Of a stretch of DNA of 64,000 nt, positions 46,078 to 57,228 are shown piece by piece. The position numbers and the translations under genes are program-made. The notes under the pieces were generated by a model that was not told the DNA's origin, did no database searches, and was given only the letters and a program-made list of their open reading frames with translations. Every line of letters starts with the position of its first letter. Position 1 is the stretch's first letter. Source of the stretch: Linum tenue (taxonomy: Eukaryota > Streptophyta > Magnoliopsida > Malpighiales > Linaceae); NCBI GenBank assembly GCA_946122785.1, contig CAMGYJ010000008.1, forward strand, positions 19,741,475 to 19,805,474. The letters are read 5' to 3'.

Positions 46078-49000
46078 ATGGCCGCATCAGCTACAAGCTC
46101 TCTTCCTGATCATGGTCGCCCAACAGCGGAGTTTCACGACAGCGTCTGGGGGGACTTCTTCCTTACCCACGTCCCCGAAACTGATGAGGTACATCTACCG
46201 AGTAATGTTACGATGTTTTAAAGCATTGGTGTATTAGTTTTTTTTCTTCTTCTTCTTTTTATGGTACAAATTAGAGTTTGTACTTTTAACGTTATGGACT
46301 ATGATACAACTTTAGTTTTTACCTATACCATTTTGTACAAATCCTTTCACGGTACAAACTAAATTTGTATCTTTATATTATGATACAACTTCAAGTTGTA
46401 CTGTAACATAAAAATTATAAAAATACAAATTTCCTTACAATACATCCTCAATTTGTAGCTTTAAAGTTTTGATACAACTTCGATTTGTATTTCGAAGCAC
46501 CAATGGTTTAAAGTCTGATAGAAGTGCTTGAATCTACATCTACATAATTAATTAGATTATTCTTTTGAATATAACTAGTTTGAACTCAGTCCATTGGCTG
46601 AAATATTTAGATTTACTAATTGATAGACTATTTAGTCAAGATTGTTGTAAGGAATTCTTACATAACCCTATACTTACTGATTTATAAAAGACAACTAACT
46701 TTTCCTCCAAGATACTTAACGAACTATTTCTCTTTTCTTTTAAGCCGAAATTTAAAAAAAAAATTGCAAAGAAAAATTAGATTGATTGTAATTTTCAAAA
46801 TGACATATATTTGATATATTTTGGGGGGAAAATTGAGATTTTTTATTACTAGTTCTTACCATGTTGTAGCTACTTGTATTTACATAAGATTATACCACGT
46901 TGTATGGAAGTGTACCATGTTGATATGAATATATCATAGTATAGAATGATTGTATACATGATATTAGAAATATACTAACTGTCATTTATCACATTTCATC
47001 ATCGTCTACCACTAGTTACCACCCTATACCATGGTGGTATTTTTGGTTCTGGAATTTTCTCCCATAAATTTATAGATAAAATAGATCATGATGAACTCGT
47101 TTATTCTGAGCAAAATTATTCAAAAATATGATTTAAATCTAAAGTGAACTAAGTGGTACCAAGGTGGTAACAGAGTGATATATTTTTTTCTCTCGAAATA
47201 TATTGAAAATGAATATAATTTTGTAGATCACAACAAACCCCCTTCATTTGTACAAAACATTATGAAAGTCAAGTTATAACGATGAAGATAAAATTTGATT
47301 AAGAAAATTAGAAGAAAAAAACCATTTATTCTTACCCATTAAATTCGGCTCCACTTTAAATCAAGGACTTGTAGTATCTAATTATACTAGAATTATGTAC
47401 TCTAGGTTAGTGACCCAAGGACCAAATTTCAAAGTCTTGACTATATTATAAGGGTTTTCCCAGTCACAATAATACAGTATTCAGACTATATTGATTGCAG
47501 ATGAGCTGGTCTTTTGTACTAGTGTGTGTATATATGTGCTCATATTCGTTCGTTGATTAATAAATCATCATTTAAAAAAATAAACATGGCTATCATGAAG
47601 TTAATGCGTGTTGCTAAATCAATCCATCCTAATGACTCTAGTTGTTGAGATAAAATCTTATACATATGGATCTCATACAACCATCCTAAAACTCTAGTTG
47701 TTGAGATAAATTAAAATCTTATACATATGGACCTCATACAACTTCTTCACATATCTCTCAAATGACATAAATTTATGGGCTTAAAATTTGCACAGACCTG
47801 ACATGCCATGTTCTTAAATTAGCATTTAATATTGAGAGTTGCGAGGATTTGATACGAGAACTCATGGTCAAACGAGTTACAATACCATTGGTTGAAAGTT
47901 TACACATGGCCATCATACAGTGTTCTTAAATCAACAGTTGGTATTGAGGGTTGTTGTGAGGACATAAACACGAGAACTCATAATCAAACTAGATATAATA
48001 AAACTATATTATGAATCAACTGATCTCGATAGCTCGAATTATTAAGAATAAATGGGTTGTTCATTAATTAACATGTCTCACTATACTACTGCCACAGGTG
48101 GTAAATTCGTGGAATGAAGAGATTGAAGTGCTGAAGTCCAATGTGAAGGGGATGTTATCTTCTTCCGGAGACAATTTATTGGAGAGGTTGAATCTTATTG
48201 ACACGATTCAACGATTGGGGATCGATTTCATGTTCGAGGAAGAAATCGAACAAATTCTTCAACACGATTACGAGAACATCGGTCCGAATGCTTGCAACAT
48301 TGACGGTGACATCTTTCTTGTCGCGCTTCGTTTCAGACTGCTCAGACAACAAGGTTATAATGTACCGAGTGGTAAGTAGGAGTTTCCATTATCCAATCCC
48401 ATTATCTTCTTCTGACATATATAAAAAGCTAAGCTTATAAACAAAATAATTATATGTGTTGCAATAATATTTTTGGGTGTCTCTACTCTCTAGCGCTCGT
48501 ATTTGGCAAGTTCAGAACTGAAGAGGCTGAATTCAGAGAGGAAATAACTAGCGACGCGGAAGGCATGCTAAGCTTGTACGAAGCTGCATATATGCGCACA
48601 CAAGACGACAACATCCTCGACGAAGCTCTCGACTTCACCAAAAAACACCTGACCGCCATGGCGCGTGAACTGGCGTCCCCACTCGCCGAGCGCGTCGCGC
48701 ACGCCCTGCACCGGCCCCTACGCAGAGGCATGAGAAGGGCTGAACACCTCTTCTTCGTATCCATCTACCCACAGATGGACGGCCACGATGCAGGGCTCCT
48801 GAAGCTGGCCAGGTTGGGTTTCAACCTGCTGCAGAATCTGTACCAGAAGGAGCTCAAAGTTCTCACCAAGTAAGTACGTCCGTCGATCGTCAATGTTATA
48901 ATATGTATGTTCCATTTGATCCGAATCCAAATGTTCGTTGTTGTCGTCGTTGTCGTCGTCGTTAGGTGGTGGATCGAGTTGGATTTGCCGAGGAAGCTGT

Positions 49001-50346
49001 ACTACGCGCGGGACAAACTGCTAGAGAACTACTTCTGGGCGATGGGATGCTTGTGGGAGCCCAAATTTTCGCTGTCCAGATACTGTTTCATGAAGCTCAT
49101 TCCAATTGCGTCGATGTACGATGACACGTTCGACGCGTATGGAAAGCTTGATGAGCTCGAGCAGTTCACGGCCGCCATTCACAGGTACATTAAGCGAATG
49201 TTGTCGAGAACCAGTTGGTTCCAATAACTCGAGTTTGCTGAGAGAGGTTCAATTGTAGATCGTATACCGTTTATTAACAAATGCGCATGAATAGTGGTGT
49301 TATCTCAATTCATGATACAGATGACCAAGCTTATTTAGCGCGGCTACATTATGCATATATGCAGATGGGATACTAGCACGAAAGACCTTAACACAAATAT
49401 GAAAATCTTGTTCGACGCGGTTATTGATTCCTATGATGACATTCAAGAGATCACGTCCAATGAATTCGGACGATCTTACTGTTGGGAATACGGAAAACCT
49501 GCGGTAAAAATCATGTCGTATACCAATTAGTTAAAAAAATTAACTTTATTCTTCTCAGATTCGGGATTCACCATTCCTATATACTTTGTTTTTTTTGTTG
49601 TTCTTTCGATGATCAGCTGAAGAATGTTGTAAGGTTGTACTTGGAAGAAGCACGTTGGCTGGCTAAGGGTTATGTGCCTACTTTGGAGGAATACAGGCAC
49701 ATTTCATCCCTCAGCACTATCTACCAATGGGCAGCGTTTTCGGTATTCTGTGGAATGGGTGATGAGTTAGCTCCCAAGGAACTGTTTGACTGGTTATTCA
49801 CAGAGCCTAAAATGTTAGTAGCTTCGTCGGACCAATGTCGTCTCATGGATGACATCATGACCCATGAGGTAATCTATACCGATGAATGAGAATTAAAATA
49901 CATCGTTTTAGTCGATCTTTTCACACACTCCAGGAAAGGAAAAGAAAAGAAAAAGTACATCGTAAGATAATGATATATAAGATTTTGTTTGAGATAATAT
50001 ATAATAATGGATATTCATATTATTATTCCGGTTTTGCGTGCAGTTTGAACAGGAAAGGGGGCACGCCCCTTCGTCCGTTGAATGTTACGTGGAACAATAT
50101 GGCGTGTCGACACAGAAGGCAGTAGACGCACTGAGTAACATGGTGGAAGAGGACTGGAAGATAATGAATGGGGAGTTGCTCAGTCCACCGAATTGTGTAC
50201 CTAGAAAAGTCCTCTCGATATTTCTTGCTTTTGCACAGATTATGGATGTCCTTTACAAGGACAGTGATGGCTACACCAACTCTGCCACCACCACTAAGGA
50301 TTTACTAACTGCTTTGCTCGTCACTCCATTCCCCATTTCATCGTAA
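46078..50346 (+). CDS. TPS-a type terpene synthase (probable sesquiterpene synthase)
   Basis: This enzyme class ionises and cyclises farnesyl diphosphate in the cytosol; there is no plastid transit peptide. Exons: 46078-46188, 48098-48371, 48494-48869, 48966-49184, 49365-49503, 49617-49868, 50044-50346, a total of 557 codons plus stop and the seven-exon TPS-a layout. The N-terminal motif is RPTAEFHDSVWGDFF (the RP-X8-W form). The metal-binding DDxxD motif is present as YDDTFD, and the second site as DDIMTHEFEQERGH. The Arg motif upstream of DDxxD reads RDK (RDKLLENYFWAMG) where RDR is usual. It ends TPFPISS. All splice sites are canonical. Intron 1 is long (1909 bases) and carries a small hAT MITE. 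The product cannot be inferred from sequence alone. Confidence 0.93.
46224..46505. mobile_element. Small hAT-like MITE in terpene synthase intron 1
   Basis: Ends CATTGGTG / CACCAATG enclose 282 bases, flanked by TTTTAAAG (46216-46223) and GTTTAAAG (46506-46513), an 8-base duplication with one mismatch. Inside, GATACAACTT and TTTGTA words repeat in both orientations. It starts 36 bases after the exon 1 donor site and is non-coding. Confidence 0.65.
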
Positions 50347-50775
50347 TGCTAGATGTTGTGTGGTCACTACCATATCCATATCCTGTGGTCATTGAAGGAA
50401 GGAGAGACTCCAAATGAAGAGCATCCCTCGGTGTGTCTTGATGTTGTCTGATTGTCGAAACATTTTGGCTATGCTTTTCTTTCCATAATGCCGCATACTC
50501 TATGAATAGGGGTTGTTTATTTGGTTAGAGTGTGGTGTGTTGGGTTTCGTTGCATTTGTTTGTCTATGTCGGTTGCTTTGTTGGTGGCTTGTTCTTTGTA
50601 CTTTGGCTTGCCTTGGCTTCTCTTGTATCTTCATTGTGAATTTTTGTTATGTTTATTTTTCACTCTGTTTCGTTCTTGATTATCTTCCTTTTCGTGGTTT
50701 ATCCGCACTGCTAGTGAAGGGGTTTTCTTTATACTTATTATTTGTTCTCTGTTTTTTTATCTGTTAATAAATTTC
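50347..50775. other. 3' region of the terpene synthase
   Basis: This presumably holds the 3' untranslated region and polyadenylation signals of the terpene synthase. A T/G-rich open frame at 50513-50767 is low-complexity and not called. Confidence 0.45.
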
Positions 50776-51483
50776 ACCATTATAAAAAGAGTTATATAGA
50801 TAATATGCCCTTCAACTATGTAGTTTTCTCAAACATGCCCATTTACTATAAAACACGTAAAATCTCCTCTTCTACCATCGAAAACAATTTTTAGACGTAT
50901 GTTTCCATTAATTTTTTCCATCTCAATAACGTTAAAACTGGTTTAACCACTATCTGCTGAAATAGGCGGTTAAAAGACATTTTTACACCTCTCTTGTTTC
51001 TAATGTTCTGCGTCCCCATTAAGGTTTTCAAAGAACAAGAGTTCCTTGGTCGGTTGGGCCCCACTCCCCGAATTCGCGATTCCGGTGCTATCCACAGTGG
51101 CTCCTTCTCATTAAGCTTCTTCTGCAAGGAAAATAATAAACCAATCTAACCAAATTGGAGACGAATCCAATTTCAAATTTGTCAGAGGTTGGATGGAGAA
51201 TTGGACATCAATTAAGGCCACTTATATATTACCTTAGCGGCTACAATAGTGCCACCCATCTGTTTGAAAATTGGACAGCTCAATTAGTAAGATATTGTTC
51301 GCTTTGGGCCAAGTCCGCACGGTTTTACTTTAGGGTTCCTTCCCGAAAGGCCTCGTACTAATGGACTTGGTGAATACTAATATAAAAGGGTCTCTTCCTT
51401 TGTATTATCGATGTGGTACTTGGATTATAACATAACAATCATCCCCTCAAGACAAGGACCACAAACTATGTGTCCTCTCCTAA

Positions 51484-52200
51484 GTGATTATCTTGATCCG
51501 CCAGACACCTTGTATCGATGGGCTTCTCGGTACAAGGATTTTCCCAGATGCAGAACTCTCTTTGATCCGTCAAATAGACGTGGGTCTCTCCTGGATCCAC
51601 CAGACAAACACAAATCTCAAATCCCGAGGTCACCGAATGAGGATCCCACCAAAGACAAGGACCACGAACTTTGTGTCCTCTCCTTAGGAATTATCTTGAT
51701 CCGTCAGACACCTTGTATCGATGGGTTTCTCAGTATAAGGATTTTTTCCAGGCGCATAACTCTATTTGATCTTCCAAACCAGATGTAATCCAGACGCGGA
51801 TTGCAAATCCCGAGGTCACCGAATGAGGGACCACCAAACTGACGTCAACCGCCCCGAACCGAATTAGGCTCTGATACCACATGTCATAACTTGGCTGCTC
51901 CGTTAGTACAATATTGTCCGCATTGGGTCAAGCCCGCACGATTTTACTTTTGGGTATCCTCCCCAAAAGGCCTCGTACTAATGGACTTGGTGGACACTAG
52001 TATACAAGGGTCCCTTCCCTTGTATTACCGACGTGATACTTGGATTGTCCCATAACAATCCTCCCCTCAAGACAAGGACCATGAACTTCGTGTTCTCTAC
52101 TCAGTGGTTATCTTGATCCTCCAGACACCTTGTATCGATGGGCTTCTAAGTACAAGGATTTTCGAATACGCAGAACTCTCTTTGATCCGCCAAACAGACG
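51484..52200. repeat. Three dispersed copies of a 100-120 base segment
   Basis: Copies begin near 51484, 51689 and 52105 and share CAGACACCTTGTATCGATGG and AACTCT.TTTGATC.. phrases. They lie in the internal regions of the TRIM-like array. Confidence 0.75.
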
Positions 52201-52274
52201 TGGGTCTCTCTTGGATCTACCAGACAAACGCATATCTCAAATCCCGAGGTAGTCGAATGAGGGTCCCTCTAACT

Positions 52275-53645
52275 CGTCTTAAATATCATAATAAAACTCC
52301 CAATTAAGGCCCAAGTATAAATCTTAATTGGGTGCAATATAGGGCAAGTATGTTTAAATATCAACCTGGTCCGGTCCTTGTACCCTTACTTCGATTGTTT
52401 GAGACATTATATAGTGATTGGTTGTTTGATTGAAAACTACGATATACTATTAAAGCGGTTGTAAAAGTAATTGGTTTTGACTCTTAAATAAGAAGGATTC
52501 ACTCGGGTTAGCTCCCCCTAACTCGCTACCATGACTTGTCGAAATGACTAAAAATGTATGGTGGAGGTGATTGAGAACCGTAAGTGAAGTGTAGCTAGTG
52601 ATGGAACATCACTCTCTGGGTCTCTAGGCCAAGGAATCCGGCTTAAGCTACCAAGGTAGCTCTCTTGGCCTAATTGACTAAGGACTACCAAACCTTGACT
52701 CTCGAATCACAGTTCGGACAGCCAAAACACAATCAACCTAGGTGCTAACACAAACAAGGAGGGATGCCCTACATTAACTTAGATAGGAGATATGATTTGC
52801 GTAAGAAAACCCAGCTTTACAATCTTCTTTAACAAAAGGGAGTTTTCTCTCTACCTAGGTTATAATGGCAAAGGTGTCGGATTACTCCGGGTCATACACC
52901 TCCCTGCACACACTCAAAAGAACCACAACTCATCTAACACAAGCAAGATTCACAAACACAAAAGTGAAAAGTAAAAGCTAGATTAACACCAAACAATTTT
53001 TTCAAAATAACAGACTGTTTGTTCCCCGACAACGGCGGCAAAAACTTGACTCGTCCCGAATATCACAATAAAAATCCCAATTAAGACCCATGTATAAACC
53101 TTAATTGGGTGCAACATAGGGCAAGTATGTTTAAATATAAACCCAGACCGGTCCATGTACCCCTACTTCAATGGTTTGAGACATTATCTAGCGATTGGTT
53201 GTTTGATTGAAAACTACGATCTACTATTAAAGCGGCTGTAAAAGTAATTGGTTTTAACTCTTAAATGAGAAGGATTCACTCGGGTGTAGCTCCCCCTAAC
53301 TCGCTACCATGACTTGTCGGAATGACTGAAAATGTATGGTGGAGGTGATTGAGAACCGAAAGTGAAGTGTAGCTAGTGATGGAACATAACTCTCTCGGTC
53401 TCTAGGCCAAGGAATTCGGTTTAAGCTACCAAGGTATCTCCCTTGGCCTAATCGACTAAGGACCACCAAACCTTCACTCTCAAATCAGAGTTCAGACGAC
53501 CAAAACACAATCAACCTAGGTGCTAACACAAACAAGGAGGGATGCCCTACATTAACCTAGACAGGAGACATGATTTGCCTAAGAAACCCCAGCTTTACAA
53601 GCCTCTTTAACAAAATGGAGTTTTCTCTCTACCCAGGTTAGAATG
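52275..53645. repeat. Direct duplication of about 0.6 kb, offset about 770
   Basis: Copies at about 52275-52860 and 53047-53645 share long stretches: CCCAATTAAG, GGGCAAGTATGTTTAAATAT, CACTCGGGT, GCTACCATGACTTGTCG and GGGATGCCCTACATTAAC. Divergence is moderate. It lies inside the second internal region of the TRIM-like array and has no coding capacity. Confidence 0.85.
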
Positions 53646-54615
53646 GCAAATAGATTGATAGGCAAACACACAACACAATCTTCCATGAAAATACTTGCAA
53701 ATTCGTATTAAAACACACCCACACATAGACAATCATTCCATACAATCAATCACATGGTAGGAGTTAGGGTTTACAAACACCCAAGTGAAAAGGGAAACTA
53801 CTCCATGCTAGGAGAGGGAAAAACACAAGTAGAAAGAATAAAAACCATCATGGAGATGCTTGAATCCTTCCTTGTGTAGGAGAGATCTTCATTTGGGGAA
53901 GATTTTCCCAAATCCTTGCCTTAGAATGAAACCCTAGCTTCTTCTCTCTTCTTGTTCTTCACTTTCTCTCTCTAGAATGCTGAAGAAGAAGGTTTTCTCA
54001 CTCAAGGTCTCCTCTCCCTTTCCTTCACCTCAAACCCCCTTTTATACCTAGGTCGGGCTCACATCACAATCCCAATTCACGGCCGTGAACTCAAGGCGGG
54101 GACCATGATCTCGGGCCGAAACGTGCCGCTTTACTAACTCAGTTCACGGTCATTAACTTGGGTTCACGGTCTTACGTCTGTGAACTGGTTTGAGTCCAGT
54201 GAGAACCAAAATGTCTCTAAATGCCTGGCGGTTCACGGTTTGTGGCTTTAGTTTACGGTATCCCTGACCGTGAACTCACTACTTCCACCGTGATCTGCTA
54301 CTGCCTCCAGCCTTTTACCCGATTTTTCGCCTTTTTGTCCAACTTTCGACTCCAGGGTTGGTTCCACCTACTATAGACTGAAATGCACAAAAACGAGACA
54401 AAGCCAGCGTAAAACCAAACCTCCCAGAGTAAAAATGCCTCAAACGACTAAGGAAGCCGGAGAGTAAAAAGTGTACAATTAAGCCCGAATCACCAACCAA
54501 ACTGACGTCCACAGCCCCGGATCTGCGCAATCAGGCTCTGATACCACTTGTCTGCTTTGGGCCAATCCCGCAAGGTTTTACTTCTGGGTATCCTCCCCAA
54601 AAGGCCTCGTACTAA

Positions 54616-55093
54616 TGATATACCAATAATTATACATGTTTATACCTCCATTCTTGAGCTGTTTGAGAGTCAATTCTCGTGTTTTAAGCCTATTTCATGC
54701 TAGGTTGTGTGTTTATGTCATATTTCAGGACTTGGCGTTGACGTGAAGGCGAGGAAATGAGTTTCGGGTCAAAAGGAGGACGTTTGAGTAGAAGGGCGCT
54801 GGAAGAGCAAAATACCCGGCAAGGAGTTAAAATACCCAGCCGGGTAAAATGCTAAGGAGGCTGGGATTTGTGCTTTTGGACGCCAAGAAGGCAGAAGGGG
54901 TCCCGACCAGAGAGCAAAAATACCCGATCGGGTATTAACCCTGCACCGCTGCGTTTCAAAATCCCCGGCCGGGTACCTGAAATACCCGACCGGGGATTAC
55001 GACCGGGTCGCGAACGCAGGCTGTTAAAAGCCTGTTTTGTACGTTTTTGGAGGGAGAGCTGGGTTTTGGATCCCAAACACCCAAGGGACGAAC

Positions 55094-55135
<42 letters not shown>

Positions 55136-55354
55136 GATTTGATGGCATTCTTGGAGTGGAATTGAAGGATTTCTTCGCCTTGGAAGCTCGAGGAACAAGC
55201 CCAGACTTGAAGACTGATCATCTGAAGATTCCTATTGCAGTCTCTCTCTTCTCTATGGAGTAACTTCCCTTCACTTAGGTTTTGAGGAACCCTAGCTATG
55301 TTTGTTTGATTGGATACACTTGGCCATTGTTAGGAGTTGTGTCATAGCGAGTTA
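54616..55354. mobile_element. Solo LTR-like insertion splitting a TRIM LTR
   Basis: The 739 bases are bounded by the 5-base repeat ACTAA (54611-54615 and 55355-55359), begin TGATATACC, and separate two halves of a TRIM LTR that joins cleanly when they are removed. The inside has AATACCCG/CGGGTATT words and a GA microsatellite. No partner LTR is seen, so a solo LTR left by recombination is the simplest reading. The right end does not finish in CA, which is unusual. Confidence 0.55.
55096..55132. repeat. (GA)n microsatellite
   Basis: About 18 uninterrupted GA/AG units lie inside the solo LTR-like insertion. Confidence 0.95.
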
Positions 55355-56151
55355 ACTAATGAGCTTGGTGGACAATAATATACAAGGGTCTCTTCCCTTG
55401 TATTTTCGATGTGGTACTTGGATTGTCCCATAACACCATATTTTCTAATCGATGATTGAATTTCTGAGGAAAATTGGGAAGAAAAAGAATGGAAATTGCA
55501 AAAAGAAAGTATGTGTGCCGCAGAGTTCGTATATATTCGGACTGAGAAGTGAAATCTCAGAGTTAGGATTGAGGAGGGTCTGGGGTAATAGTCGTCGCCG
55601 GTTTGACAAAAACAATAATGGTTGCGTATGAATTGACCGTCTTAGGGAGAATGAAGTTGTCAAGAATCAAGGGAGTATGGGAATTTTTGACTGATAGGGC
55701 TTGAGGGTGAGAAGACAATAAGATAAGAGAAAATGGCAATAGTCAATCCAATGGCGAGGTGATGGTGGCGGCAATAAATCGGCCAGGCAAGGGGAGGAAG
55801 GACGGAAGGATCGACAGACTTCTTTTTTTTACAAGCTTGAACGGTGAAAGAAGAATGATCGAGGTCAGAAACAAGAGAGGGGTAACAATGTCTTTTAACC
55901 TCCTACTTCACTGGGCAGACAGTGGTTAGACCAAGTTTAACGTTATAGAGATGGAAACACTAATGAAAGGGTATGTTTAAGAATTGTTCGATAGTAGAAG
56001 AGCAGATTTGACTTGTTTTATAGTAGAGGGGTATATTTGAGAAAATTAAATAATAGAAAGGCATATTATACATATAACCATTATAAAAAAAATTATTTGT
56101 TCTCTTTTCTAGATTTACCATCTTTTCTTTTTAATTATTTTCGGGGTGGGA

Positions 56152-56380
56152 ATGTTTTTTTTATAACGCAAGATCTCAACCCCACGTGTCACTTTATGAC
56201 AGCGGGGTCTACTAAATCTGTGGAGCACCTGCACAGGACACAATATCGGGGGACTTCGTTCCCATTACTCAGTGATGCCTCCGAGAACACACAAGCGGCG
56301 TCGCTGGGGAGTGAACTCAAGACCTCCACTTCCTAAGCCAACCAAGCCAGCGGTTTCACCACCAGGCTATGTTACCTTGT
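56152..56380 (-). mobile_element. tRNA-derived SINE
   Basis: On the minus strand the head reads CCTGGTGGTGAAACCGC (A-box-like) and about 40 bases later GGTCTTGAGTTCACTCC (B-box-like), the spacing of an internal RNA polymerase III promoter. The other end is an A-rich tail (plus-strand T run near 56156-56163). No protein is encoded. A target duplication was not established. Confidence 0.58.
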
Positions 56381-56480
56381 TAGTCTTATATGTTATAATG
56401 CATCTAGCATTCATATCTCAATATTTTTTTTTATAGAAGAAGAAGACCAGTTATATGGTTTATTGGATCCATACCTCCAG

Positions 56481-56673
56481 TAGAGGTGGCAAATAGGATC
56501 CATATCCATTAATCCAATTCATGTATCAAATTATACTCTTAATCCAAACCATTTTATCCAAATTCAATTGGATCGGTGGATTAATGGATTGGTCCATAGA
56601 TCCAATCCATTTAATCTATGAATCCACAAATCCAATCCACCAATCCATGAATCGAATCCATTTGCCACCTCTA
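56481..56673. mobile_element. Small hAT-type MITE with ATCCA/TGGAT keyword array
   Basis: Ends TAGAGGTGGCAAAT / ATTTGCCACCTCTA are perfect inverted repeats around 193 bases. Flanks ACCTCCAG (56473-56480) and ACCTCCAA (56674-56681) are an 8-base duplication with one mismatch. The body is a dense array of AATCCA and TGGATT words. Confidence 0.82.
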
Positions 56674-56891
56674 ACCTCCAATCATTCAATTTGGTGGATT
56701 CAAGCATATATGCCTACATGGGTTTAGACATTGCGTGGGAATATGAGAGTTATGTTTTGTTTTGGTGATAGTTAAATTTATACATTCTGCGTATATGCAT
56801 AGCATTATACATGTAATTAAGGAAATTGATGTATTGTAGTTTACCATGTTTGAATTTTCTTTTTATAGTTATTGTAGTATTAAATAAATTA

Positions 56892-57208
56892 TGTTACGTC
56901 ACTCTTTAGAATAAATGTCATTTTTATCTTTTGTGTTTGAGTTATGTAAATGGGCTTTAGCCCATATGATTAATGTACATAGCGTAGGAGGCTTTAGTCA
57001 AGCCCTAGGCCGATCTCTTCCCCTCTCTGCTAGGGTTATAGCACACTATTTATTGTAACCTGTAACCGAACATTGAAGCTAAGTGAATACGTTGATAGCT
57101 TCGGCCGTGGACTAGTCTTGATCACACTGATCAAGGAAACCACGTAAATCTATGTCTCCGTTTCGATTATGCTTCTAGCTATTTCTGCTTTGATCCTAGT
57201 TTTTAACA
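56892..57208 (+). repeat. 5' LTR of the decayed copia element
   Basis: It ends TTTTAACA immediately before the primer-binding site TGGTATCAGAGC (57209-57220). The start is proposed at TGTTACGTC because TGTTA matches the TAACA end. The right LTR lies outside the window, so the left boundary is not confirmed. Confidence 0.6.
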
Positions 57209-57228
57209 TGGTATCAGAGCTCATCGTC

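Larger units (their letters stand above)
51262..55435 (-). mobile_element. Tandem TRIM-like array with three LTRs
   Basis: Related LTRs lie at about 51262-51437, 51882-52057 and 54549-55435 (the last split by an insertion), each with GCCTCGTACTAATGGACTTG and ending CATAACA. Each of the second and third is preceded on the plus strand by GGCTCTGATACCA, the complement of the tRNA-iMet priming site. The first and second are followed by CCTCCCCTCAAGAC-like polypurine complements, so the order is LTR-internal-LTR-internal-LTR on the minus strand. No gag or pol is encoded. Confidence 0.7.
50789..56076. mobile_element. Large element with about 0.2-kb inverted ends (Mutator-like?)
   Basis: The left arm (about 50789-51030) and right arm (about 55860-56076) are diverged inverted copies: shared phrases include TTACTATAAAACA / its complement, TAACGTTAAA, GGTTAAAAGACA and CTCTCTTGTTTCT in matching order. 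The direct repeat ACCATTATAAAAA flanks it (50776-50788 and 56077-56089), long enough to contain a 9-11 base Mutator-type duplication. No transposase is recognised; the inside is mostly a TRIM-like array inserted later. Confidence 0.65.

Noticed and set aside
50513..50767. 84-codon open frame after the terpene synthase
   Set aside because: It is low-complexity T/G-rich sequence in the presumed 3' region.
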